Assembly: GCF_902706285.1 (NCBI RefSeq)
Contig: NZ_CACSKD010000003.1
Span: 124,001-188,000 of the forward strand
Reading direction: 5' to 3'
Source: Rhizobium sp. 18055
GTDB lineage: Bacteria; Pseudomonadota; Alphaproteobacteria; Rhizobiales; Rhizobiaceae
DNA: 64,000 nt
The position numbers were made by a program, and so were the translations under genes. Positions 43,686 through 54,500 of this stretch are shown piece after piece; positions within the stretch are counted from its first letter, which is position 1, and every line of letters begins with the position of its first letter. The notes under the pieces are model-generated. The model did not search any database. It had not been told where the DNA came from and was given only the letters and a program-made list of their open reading frames with translations.

Positions 43686-44414
43686 ATGCAGAACCAAATC
43701 GTTTCCCGCGAGGATTGGCTCGAAGCGCGCCGCGCTCTGCTTCTGAAGGAGAAGGAAGCAACCCATCTCAGGGACAAGGTCAATGCCGAGCGCATGGCGC
43801 TGCCCTGGGTGAAGGTCGAGAAGGACTATGCCTTCGACACGCCGGGGGGCAAGAGAAGCCTGTCTGAGCTGTTCGACGGCCGCAGCCAACTGATCGTCTA
43901 CCATTTCATGCTCGGCCCCGACTGGGAGGCCGGCTGCCCCGGTTGCTCGTTCCTCTGTGACCATGTCGATGGCGCGCTGCCGCATCTGAACAATCACGAC
44001 GTCACCTGGGTCGCGGTCTCGCGCGCCCCCGTCAGCAAGATCGAGGCCTACAGGACCCGAATGGGCTGGAAATTCCCCTGGGTGTCGTCATCGACCAGCG
44101 ATTTCAACTTCGACTATCACGTCTCCTTCACGCCCGAGGATCTCGCCAGGGACAAGGTCGAGTACAACTTCACCTCGATCCCGCCCGAAAACGCCAACGA
44201 CGAACTGCCGGGCCTTAGCGCCTTCTACAAGAACGACAAGGGCGAGATCTTCCACACATACTCGAGCTACGCCCGCGGACCGGAAGAGTTGATCGGCACC
44301 CTGATGATCCTCGACCGCGCACCCAAGGGCCGCAATGAGGACTCGACGATGAGCTTCCTGAAGCGTCATGACGAATACGAGCAGTCGCCGAAGGCGTCAT
44401 CCTGCTGCCATTGA
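43686..44414 (+). CDS. DUF899 family thioredoxin-like protein
   Basis: A 242-residue protein of the DUF899 family (thioredoxin/AhpC-like fold). C84 and C87 (GCPGCSFLCDHVD) form a CxxC motif, followed by another cysteine. The family is thought to be redox-related but has no established reaction. The N-terminus (VSREDWLEARRALLLKEKE) matches well. ATG 43686. The C-terminus ends in SSCCH, adding two more cysteines. The VOC gene follows after 57 bases. Confidence 0.85.
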   Translation: MQNQIVSREDWLEARRALLLKEKEATHLRDKVNAERMALPWVKVEKDYAFDTPGGKRSLSELFDGRSQLIVYHFMLGPDWEAGCPGCSFLCDHVDGALPHLNNHDVTWVAVSRAPVSKIEAYRTRMGWKFPWVSSSTSDFNFDYHVSFTPEDLARDKVEYNFTSIPPENANDELPGLSAFYKNDKGEIFHTYSSYARGPEELIGTLMILDRAPKGRNEDSTMSFLKRHDEYEQSPKASSCCH

Positions 44415-44471
44415 CGCCTGAGATCATCCGATACCGATCCTTCGAAAATGCCGAACGTGAAAGGAATTACG

Positions 44472-45251
44472 ATGTCCGATACGCATGGCAAGTTCATCTG
44501 GTGCGAGTTGATGACACCCGATACCAAGGGCGCCATAGACTTCTACACCAAGGTCGTCGGCTGGACGACGAGCGAAATGACCGTGCCGGGCCAGCCGCCC
44601 TATACCCTCTTCGAGGCAAGCGGCGTCGGCAGGGCCGGCATGATGCCATTTCCGGCTGAGCTGGAAGGCACCGGCATCCCGCCGAACTGGACCGGTTATG
44701 TCGCCGTAGACGACGTCGATCAATCCGCAAAAGACTTTGCGGCCAATGGCGGTTCCATCCGCCGCCCGGCGGAAGACATCCCCGGTGTCGGCCGCTTTGC
44801 CGTGGTCGCCGATCCGCACGGTGCGATCATCTGCATCATGACCCCGGCGCCGATGGACAACCCGCCGCCACAGGCCCCGATGGGCGCACCCGGCACGCTC
44901 GGCTGGAGCGAACTCTATGCCGGGGACGGCGGGGAAGCCTTCGCGTTCTATGCGACGGTCTTCGGCTGGACCAAGGATCACGATTTCGAGATGGGAGAGA
45001 TGGGACCCTACCGCATCTTCGCCGAACACGGCACGCCGGTTGGCGGCATCATGACCAAGCCTGCGAGCGTGCCGATGCCGGCCTGGGTCTACTATTTCAA
45101 CGTCCCCGGCATCGATTCCGCCATCGAGCGGATAACTGCAGGCGGCGGCCAGGTCGTCAACGGTCCGATGGAGGTTCCAGGCGGCACCTGGGTCGTCCAG
45201 GCGCTCGATCCGCAGGGCGCCTTCTTCTGCCTTGCGGCGCCCGTCAGATAG
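44472..45251 (+). CDS. VOC-family protein with two glyoxalase-like domains
   Basis: A 259-residue protein with two vicinal-oxygen-chelate domains (about 6-125 and 138-258). Metal ligands appear as H5-like (HGKFIWCEL), E in each half, and repeated FY/GW patterns (DFYTKVVGW, AFYATVFGW). The substrate is unknown; relatives include glyoxalase and hydroxylase-like proteins. Probably co-transcribed with DUF899. ATG 44472 follows AAAGGAATTACG; an ATG at 44448 is also possible. Confidence 0.84.
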   Translation: MSDTHGKFIWCELMTPDTKGAIDFYTKVVGWTTSEMTVPGQPPYTLFEASGVGRAGMMPFPAELEGTGIPPNWTGYVAVDDVDQSAKDFAANGGSIRRPAEDIPGVGRFAVVADPHGAIICIMTPAPMDNPPPQAPMGAPGTLGWSELYAGDGGEAFAFYATVFGWTKDHDFEMGEMGPYRIFAEHGTPVGGIMTKPASVPMPAWVYYFNVPGIDSAIERITAGGGQVVNGPMEVPGGTWVVQALDPQGAFFCLAAPVR

Positions 45252-45273
45252 CCTGTTCCCAAGCCTTTTGCGC

Positions 45274-45311
45274 CACGGCCGCGGGGTGCTCGAAAGAGCC
45301 TCGCGGCCGTG
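45274..45311. terminator. hairpin after the VOC gene
   Basis: CACGGCCGCG (45274-45283) pairs perfectly with CGCGGCCGTG (45302-45311), with an internal GCTC-GAAA-GAGC mini-hairpin. It lies 22 bases past the VOC stop. There is no T run, so termination is likely but not certain. Confidence 0.55.
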
Positions 45312-45563
45312 CTGTATCAAGCGTTTCCCATTGCGTTTGAAGGTTCGAATCGCCCAGCGCGCAAGCTGCTTTTCGATGTCGCGCAATAGCCTCTATCGTT
45401 CTATTTTTATTAGAATTTTATCGACCGAAGGCCTTTGCGGTTAACCGTTCATAAACATTTCTGGGTGGATGCATAACCGGCTATATCGGTGCCCATACCG
45501 CAGTATTGCTTTTGTATCTCCGGCAGAATTATTTGGCCCCAGTTTCTCATTGGGGTATTTTGT
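45312..45563 (+). promoter_or_regulatory. leader region of the giant adhesin gene
   Basis: 252 bases before the adhesin start are AT-richer than average. They hold the perfect ten-base palindrome CGGTTAACCG (45438-45447), then ACCG/CGGT half-sites with seven-base spacing (45476-45490) and another ACCG at 45497. I see no clear -35/-10 pair. The repeated half-sites are plausible regulator sites, possibly for the ribbon-helix-helix protein encoded at 63761; that is inference. Confidence 0.4.
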
Positions 45564-48500
45564 ATGTCTATCGAAGATCCGCGCATTTCTGCAGGCGATG
45601 CTGAACATGTAACGCATGACTTCATTTCGGATATTCATGAAGACGCAATGATGCAGACTTCCGCCGCAAAGGGCGTCGAGGTCGCGCAGGCCGTTTCCGG
45701 CCAGCAAACGCAGCAACAGACAGATCAGCCGGCTGAAACAACTGGCCGCCTTCCGGCAGCCCCCGAGGTCGCGTCCGCCGCGCCCGCGGGCGAGGTTGTC
45801 CCGGATCAGAACAATATCGCCCACCTGCCGGCCGGCACCTCGATCGACGACATTCACGTCGAAGGCAACAATCTGGTCCTCGTCCAGGCCGATGGCACCG
45901 AGATCGTCATCGTCAACGGCGCGCTGCACGTTCCGACCTTCCTGCTCGGCGAAGTCGAGCTGCCGCAGCAGGCGGTGATCGCGGCGCTTGAGCAGAGCAA
46001 CATCAACGTGGCCGCCGGCCCCGACGGCTCCTATTCCGCCAGCTCCTCGCCTTCGAGCTCCGGCGCAGACTTCCAGGACGGCCTCCAGCCAGATGCCAAC
46101 GACCCGACACAACTGGCTTCGCTGCTCGCCGATACGCAGCAGGCCGACGCGGCACCGGGCGGCAACCGCGAGAACATCGACGACGTCCCGATCATCACCC
46201 CGACCACCGTTCTGAGCCTGACCGAAACGGGCCTCGTCGAAGGCGGCTTCCAGTCGCAGACCGTCAACGGCCAGTTCGGTTTCATCGGCGGCGCGGATAA
46301 CGGCGTCATCACCAGCATTGGTTACACCGGTTCTCTCAACCAGGATGAAGAAGGTGGCCTTCCCGGCGCTCCGATCGACCTGACATCGGGCGGCGTACCT
46401 GTCGTCGTCACCGCAAACGGCCTGACACTCACGGGCACGGCCAACGGCCAGGTGGTCTTCACGCTGACCGTCACCAACGTCAACACCGGCGAGTTCACCT
46501 TCACCCAGTCGGGCCCGCTCGATCATCCCGACGGCGGCCAGGCGGGTGCTGCAGACATTCTGCGCCTGCAGTTCAGCTACACCGTGACCGACAACGACCT
46601 CGACAGCACCACCGGCTTCGCTTCGATCGACATCGGCGACAGCGCGCCGACGATCGATCTTGCTGGTGCCAATGACAACAGCAGCGTAAACGAGGCTGGT
46701 CTTCAGGGCGGCGAGAGCCCTGCAGTCAGCGGCAGCATTTCGCTGGGCGTCCAGTGGGGTGCCGATAGCGGCAGTCAGCGTGATCTGACATTCAGCCAGC
46801 AGAGCGCGCCAGAAGGCCTGACGTCGCATGGCGAGATCATCCAATACCAGATTTCAGCAGACGGACACACGCTGACCGGCTACACCGGTCCGGCCAATGG
46901 CGAAGGCCACGTCGATGTTTTCATCGTTACGCTCGATCCAGCCTCCGCACACGGAAGCTACACCTTCCAGCTGCTGACCAGCATTGATCATCCACAAGCT
47001 CAGCCTTCAGTAGGCGACGAGGGCGGCATTGTCCTGCTGGCCGTCGATAACGCCCAAGACACACAGATCGATCTGTCCTTCGCCATTACGGCCAAGGATG
47101 CCGACGGCGATACCGTGCCGGCAGCGTTCACTGTCACCATCAACGACGACGTCCCCGTCGCCAATGATGCTGACAACAAGACAGGCATGGAAGACGACAT
47201 ACAGTCGGTTTTCCCCGGCAATATCGACGGTGAGACCGGTGTAAAGACCGTTAGCGGCGACGCCGGCGCGCTGTTTACGACCGGCGCTGACGGCTTCAGG
47301 AGCATCGAGCTCGGTGGCGAGCAGATGACGCTCACGGCCATCTACAAGGGCGAAAATGGCTTCGCGCTTCAGGAGAATGCCAGCTGGGGTGACGCCTCCG
47401 TCAAGGGCGGCGACACAACATTCACGGCGATCGGTGCGCAAAGCGGCCAGACGGTTGCAACGCTGGTCGTTCATGCCGACGGTTCTTACGAGTTCACCGT
47501 CAGCGCGCCACTGGTCCACACCGGCAGCGGTGAGGACGATCTTTCCCTCACGGTGAATTTTATCGTCACGGACGGAGATAACGACACATCCTCTGGCACA
47601 CTGACTGTGATCGTCAACGACGACGCGCCGATGGCCAGCGTCGTCAGCGCCGAAACCAAGCTGGATGACGATGCGCAGCTGCTTTTCAGCGGTAACGCTG
47701 ATGGTGACGGCGATGTCGCCGATGCCAAGTCGGTGACGGGGTCTGCAGGCTCGTTGTTCACGGCAGGTGCCGATGGTGTCCAGTCTGTCTCATTCACGGA
47801 ACCAAAGGGTCTCCAGGCCATTTACGACGTGAACGGCCACGGCGTTCCCGAGAGCGTTGAATATGCCACGACGACGGGCAAGGACGGCGCCACCATCCTG
47901 ACGGCAACCGGCGTCGATAGTCATGCGGTTGTGTTCATTCTGACGGTCAATGCCGACGGAAGTTACAGCTTCGACCTGTCCGCACCTCTTGTCCATGGCA
48001 AGGCTGGCGAAACCGATGACAACCTGCCGGTCACAATCGGCTTCCAGACAACGGACGGTGACGGTGATACGGCAACGGGCTCGCTGACGATCAACGTCAA
48101 AGATGACGTTCCAGTGACCACCGGGACGATCGTTGCTGTCAGTGCGGACGAAGGTGATATCCTGAACTTTCTATCGCAGGGCAATAGCCCCCGTGATGGA
48201 ACGGCGGACGGCTCTTCGTCAGACCTTTCGGCCATTGGCCTTGGTTATGCTGCAACGGTCTCAGGCTCTGTTGCATCGACAGTCGCATTCGGCGCCGACG
48301 GTTCGGCCGCTGCCGGAGCCTTCACCTTCACAAGCAATGCGGTCGCAACGCTTTCGGCCTTGCACCTCTCTTCCAAGGGCGGCGAGCTTTCCTACGCTGT
48401 GGTTGGCAATACCATCATCGGCTATGTCGATAATGGCAACCATGTCTACAACCCGCTCGTGGATCGCCCGGTCCTGTCGCTGACGCTGAACAGCGACGGC

Positions 48501-51500
48501 AGTTTCAAGTACCAGCAGTACGACCAACTCGATCATGCCGCAGGCACAGGCAATGATCTGAAGTCCGGCTCTGAAACCGTCTCAGGCATCGATTTCGGCT
48601 CGATCATCAAGGCAACCGACGGCGATGGCGACAGCGTCGTTCTGGACGGCAAGCTTACGGTGACGGTTGCGGACGATGTGCCGACGGTTTCGATTTCGCT
48701 GACAGGGCGCACCGTCATCCATGACGAAACCACTGGCAACGACAAAGGAACCAACGACAGCACATCATCTGCCGCCAAGTCACCATTCGCAGGCATTGAA
48801 AGCACTGAAGGATTGCATGCGCTGGGCTATGCGCGCAATGGCAACGCCATCGTCACCTATGGATCGAGCGTCGGTGCCGACGAGCCAAGCAAGGTTTCGC
48901 TGACGCTTCACGTCACCACTGAAGTATCCGGTCTAAGCACGACAGCCGGCGAAAAAATCACGCTGCACGAAGAGAACGGTCTCGTTGTCGGTCGCGATTC
49001 AGATGGCAACGCAGTCTTTGCAATCAGCCTGGACAGCTCTGGCCACGTCAGCATTGCGCAGTATCAGGCAATCCAGCACCCGATCGGCACCGATGCCAAC
49101 GAATTGGTCGACCTGACCGGGAAGATCTCCGCGGTTATCAGCGCCACGGATTTCGATGGCGACACGACGACAAAGTCGATCGACATCGGCAGCCAGATCC
49201 AGTTCCGTGACGACGCTCCGACCTTGACCGCGCAGCCGGAAACCGCAACCGTCAGCGAAGCTGAACTGCGTACCGACCACAATCCGACGGGTATGGTTCA
49301 GACTGATTTCAGGTCGCTGAACGTCAACTGGGGCGCGGACAAGGCCGGTGCACATGTCGACTTCGCAACCGATTCGCAGGGCCAGCCGCTTCACCCGGAT
49401 GGTCTGACCTCGGACGGTGTGTCGCTGAGCTACGCCCTGCGCACCACGCAATCGGGCGAAAACCAGCTCGTCGCCTTCAAATCGACCGAGACGATCAATA
49501 ATCCTGTTTTCATCGTTGCGCTGACGTCGCCGACCAACCCGTCCTACGGCATCACGCTGTTCCAGAACATCGACCATGCCGCAAACAGCGACACCACGAC
49601 GCTGAAATTCACCGTTGTCGCGACCGATGGCGATGGCGATCACATCGATATCAACGTCAACGTTGCGATCCTCGATGACAAGCCCATCATCGGCACCGTC
49701 GAGCATGAATCGGTCTCCGAAACTGCCCTGCCTTTGACGTTCGGCGACGAGATTTTGGCAGACACGGCAAACTCGGCCGTGCAGAAGGGCGATCTGGCGA
49801 TCTCCTGGGGTGCGGATGACCGCAACGGCTCCGGCAACATCGATCGTTCCGTCTCCTTCGGCTCGTTTGCCGCGCCCGCCAACCTGACCTCCGACGGTCA
49901 GACGATCACCTACAGCTTCAACAGCGACAAGACGGTTCTGACGGCATCTGCCGGCCCGGGCCACACGGTCATCTTCACCGTCAGCCTCAGCGATAGCGGC
50001 AGCGGCGAATATACCTTCCGCCTCTATGGCAACATTGACCACGCGACAGACAGCAAGACGCTCGACTTCGGCTTCGTCGCCAGGGATGCCGATGGCGATG
50101 CTGTCACCGGCACCATCTCCGTCGATATTCTCGACGGCGGCCCGCAGATCGGCAATGTCGAGAATGAAACGGTCAACGAAAGCGCGCTGCCGACGGATCT
50201 CATCGACGTCATCCTGGCGGACACGCCTTATTCGACCGTTCAGGTTGGAAATCTCGCCGTAGACTGGGGTGCTGACAACAACAATTCCGGCGTCAGCAAC
50301 AACCGCAGCCTGGCCTTTTCGGGGATCGTCAACGGTGCGCCTTCGGGTCTGACCCATGACGGCGTCGCGATCGTCTACACGCTCTCGCAGAACAACACCG
50401 TCCTGACAGCCAAGGCTGGCGGCACGGAAATCTTCACCGTGTCGCTGTCTGATGACGGCACCGGTTCCTACACCTTCGTGCTCAAGGACAGCATCGACCA
50501 CACCAGCGGAAACGGCACAAGCGCAACGCTAGACTTCGGCTTTACGGCGACCGACAGCGATGGCGACACCGCAAAGTCGAGTTTCAGTGTCTCGATCATC
50601 GATGATACCCCTGAGGCACACACGCCATCGATCCAGACTGTCGAAGAAGCCTCCGGCAGCCCGGCAATCAGCAATGTCTCCCTCAACATCGACTGGAAGA
50701 GCGATGACGGCGCGGCGCGCAACGTTGTCTTCACCAGCAACAGTGCCGCAGCCAATGTGATCAGCGCCTCGTCGCTGACCTCGAGCGGTCAGCCGCTGTC
50801 CTACGTGCTGATCAACGCCATTCTGGTCGCCTACATCGGCAGCCAGATCCCGGCAGATGCGCATGCCGACAATGTCGTCTTCTCGGTCGCCCTGTCGAAG
50901 GACGGCAGCGGCGCCTACAGCTTCACGCTGAACCAGCCGCTCGACCAGACCTCTTCGATCCGCGGCAATGATCACTTCACCGACATCACCTTCCGCTATT
51001 CTGCAATCGATAGTGATGGCGACGCCGACACGGCGTCCTTCACCGTCCGCGTCGATGCGGCAGGCGAGATCAGCAACCAGAACCATGACATCAGCTACGC
51101 AGACCTGACCTCGGGCGTCTTCGTCAATCTCGACAATGCGGCGGCAACCTATGCCGGCCAGACGGTCGGTGCCGACAAGGCGACCGACACCAGTGCCGTG
51201 ACCGACAAGGTCGTCGGCATCGACAATGTCAGCGGTATCGTCAACGTCACCGGCAGCACGGGCAACGACGCCATCGTCGGCGGCTCGGAAGACAACGTCC
51301 TGAAGGGCGGTGCCGGCGATGACCGCCTCATCGGCGGTGGCGGCAATGACGTCCTCGACGGTGGCACCAACACGACAGTCGGCTTCACGGTTCCCGGCAG
51401 CCCGACATCGGATGGCGCAGCAGCAATTCTGGCCTCCGTGCATGGCGGTGACACAGCCGACTATTCCGGCTCCAGCGCCAACATCATCGCCAACCTCGGC

Positions 51501-54500
51501 GACGCGGCCAACTGGCCGGTAACGATCGGCGCGCATCAGGCGACCGGTGAAGGCAGCGACACCCTGAATGGCATCGAAAGTGTCGCCGGCGGTTCCGGCG
51601 ACGATGTCATCTTCGGCGATGGCAGTGCCAATATCCTGGTCGGCGGCGCAGGCTCCGACAACATCTTCGGCGGCGCCGGCGACGACCTCCTCTATGGCGG
51701 CGACGACACCGTCGGCGACGGCCTGTTTGCAGGCGCCGGCGATGACGTGCTCATCCTCGGCAATGGCGGCGGCACGGCCAAGGGCGAGGGCGGCAACGAC
51801 CTCATCTATGGCGGCACCGGCAACGATTACCTCTACGGTGAAAGCGACGGCCCCCAGTACCCGAACCAGGCCGGCAACGACACCATCTTCGCCGGCGCCG
51901 GCAATGACTACATCGAAGGCGATGGCGGCAACGACAAGCTCTACGGTGAAGACGGCAACGATACGATTGTCGGCGGAACCGGCAGCGACACGCTCTTCGG
52001 CGGTGCCGGCAACGACACCTTCATCCTCGGCACCGATGTGATCGGTTCGGGAACCCGCGTTCTCGACCTCGGCAACGGCACCTTGCAGACCGTCAGCATC
52101 GACGGCTTGGCCGGCACCGCCGACGTGGTCAGCGGTGGCACGGGCTACGACAAGATCGTGCTCGATGCAGGGTCCGCCAGCGGCTATGTCCACGACACCT
52201 ACAGCGCCACCGGCTACATCTCCGGCGTCGAAGAAATCACCGGCACATCAGGCAACGACGTCATCATGGTGGCGTCCAGCTACCATAGCGATGCGGCAGG
52301 CGGCGGCATCACCATCGACGGCGGCGCCGGCAACGACGCCATCGGCGGCGGCGCAGGCAATGACACGCTGCTCGGCGGCGACGGTGACGACCTGATCTCC
52401 GGCTTGTCCGGCGATGACACGCTGGAAGGCGGCGCCGGCAACGACACGCTTTACGGCGGGACGGGCAATGATATTCTGCGCGGCGGTGCCGACAATGACG
52501 TGATGTATGGCGGCGACGGCGTGGACCGCCTCGATGGCGGTGCCGGCAACGACATCCTCATCGGCGGCAAGGGTGACGACGCGTTGATCGGCGGCGCCGG
52601 AAACGATCTGTTCAAGTACAGTGTCGGCGACGGCAACGACCGCATCAACGGCGGCAGCGAAACAGGCACCGAAGCTCCCAATTACGATATCCTCGAGATC
52701 ACCGGCGACGCAGAGCAGCGTTCGTTCACCATCGGCCAGCTTGCGCAGGCCAGCGCCGGCAACATCGCGCCATACCCGGCCGAGACCGATCTCAACGACG
52801 TCACCGTCAGCTATACCGGCACCGATACGGCAACGATCCGCGCCGATGAAATCGAACGCATCGTCATCAACACAGGCTCTGCCGGTGATACGGTCACCGT
52901 CGGCGATCTGACAGGAACGGCAATCGCGCCGGCAACGATCGTCATCAACAGCGGTTCCGGCAGCGACACCATCGACCTGACGGCACTGGCCGGCACCAAG
53001 GTCGAAATCAACGACGCGGACCCTTCCGGCAGCGGCGACATCGACACCGTCAAGCTCGCCGGTCACTGGACCGACTACACGGTCACACAGGCCTCCGACG
53101 GGACCTTCGCGATCGCGCGCGGCGACACCGTCATCGCAACGGCGAAGAATATCGAGCAGTTCCAGTTCGCAGCGGACGTCTCGCAGGCCCATGACGGCAT
53201 CGTATCCGCAGCAGACCTGCTGAACGATGCACCGAAGGCAGTCGCCGACACTGCTTCGGTTACCGAAGCCGGCGGCGTGAACAACGGCACGGACGGCGTC
53301 GCCCAAGCACAGGGCAATGTGCTGGCCAACGACACCGACGTCGATGCCTACGATACCAAGGTTGTCACCCAGGTCGGCTCCACGACAGTAGCATCCACGG
53401 GCGAAACCGTCGTCAACGGAACCTACGGCGCGCTGACTATCCACGCCGACGGCAGCTACACCTACACGCTCGACGATACGCGGACCGTCACGCAGTCGCT
53501 TGCCGCAGGCGAGCAGAAGTCCGAGGTCTTCAACTACACCATGGCGGATGCCCACGGCGAAACCGCCACGGCATCGCTGTCTATCACCGTGAACGGCACC
53601 AACGACACCGCGGTGATCGGCGGCACGGCGACGGGGACCATCACGGAAGATGTCTCGGTTGTCAGCACCGCCCCGTACTATAGCGAAAACTTTGAAGGAC
53701 GCCCGCAGGGCGACGCTCCGGAATGGGGCAGCAACGCCTTGATCCAGAAAAGCGGAAGCCTGACGCAGCACCTGTCGGAAAACAACATCGCGCTGTATGA
53801 CGGTCGCCAGTCGGTTGCCCACACCATCGATATCCCGGCCGGCGTCGCTGCCGCCAATATCGCGTTTGATTTCCTGAAGATCGACAGCTGGGATGGGGGC
53901 GAGCATCTGCAGGTCTATCTGAACGGCAAGGAAGTCATCGTCTTCACGCCGGAAAATACCGGCAACGACGGCAAGGACGGAGCGACCGGCACCTTCTCGG
54001 TCAACGGCATCAGCGGCACCTACGTCATCACCTCCAGCGGTGTGGACACGGCGCTGAACGGTGGCATGACTGCCAACGACCGGATCTACCATGTCAGCCT
54101 CGTGGCCGAGGGTCTCGGCAGCAAGGTCACGCTCGGTTTCGGAAACAATCTGGATCAGGGCTACACCGACGAAGACTTCGGCATCGACAACATCGTGATC
54201 CGCGACGCCAATGTCGGCAAGCTGATTGCCCAGGGCGATCTGACGGTGACCGATGCCGACCACGACCAGGCAAGCTTCGTCGCCCAGTCCGGTGTCGCCG
54301 GTTCGAACGGCTACGGCGTCTTCACGCTGACGGAAGCCGGTCACTGGACCTACACCGCCAGCAACGCCGACCCGCGCATCCAGGCACTCGGAGCCGGCGT
54401 CAGCGTCACCGATACGCTCACCGTCCGGTCGATCGACGGCACCCCGCAGATCGTCGCTGTGACAATCAATGGGACCAACGATGCTGCAGTCCTTTCCAGC

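Noticed and set aside
45441..46844. 467-residue minus-strand frame over the adhesin 5' region
   Set aside because: Shadow of the adhesin reading frame; it would cross the adhesin promoter.
51306..52655. CRISPR-like regular repeats in the adhesin gene
   Set aside because: Periodicity is 27 bases in frame with RTX nonapeptides, with no unique spacers.
52248..54344. 698-residue minus-strand frame inside the adhesin gene
   Set aside because: Arises from third-position GC bias opposite RTX/VCBS coding DNA; no start signal or domain.
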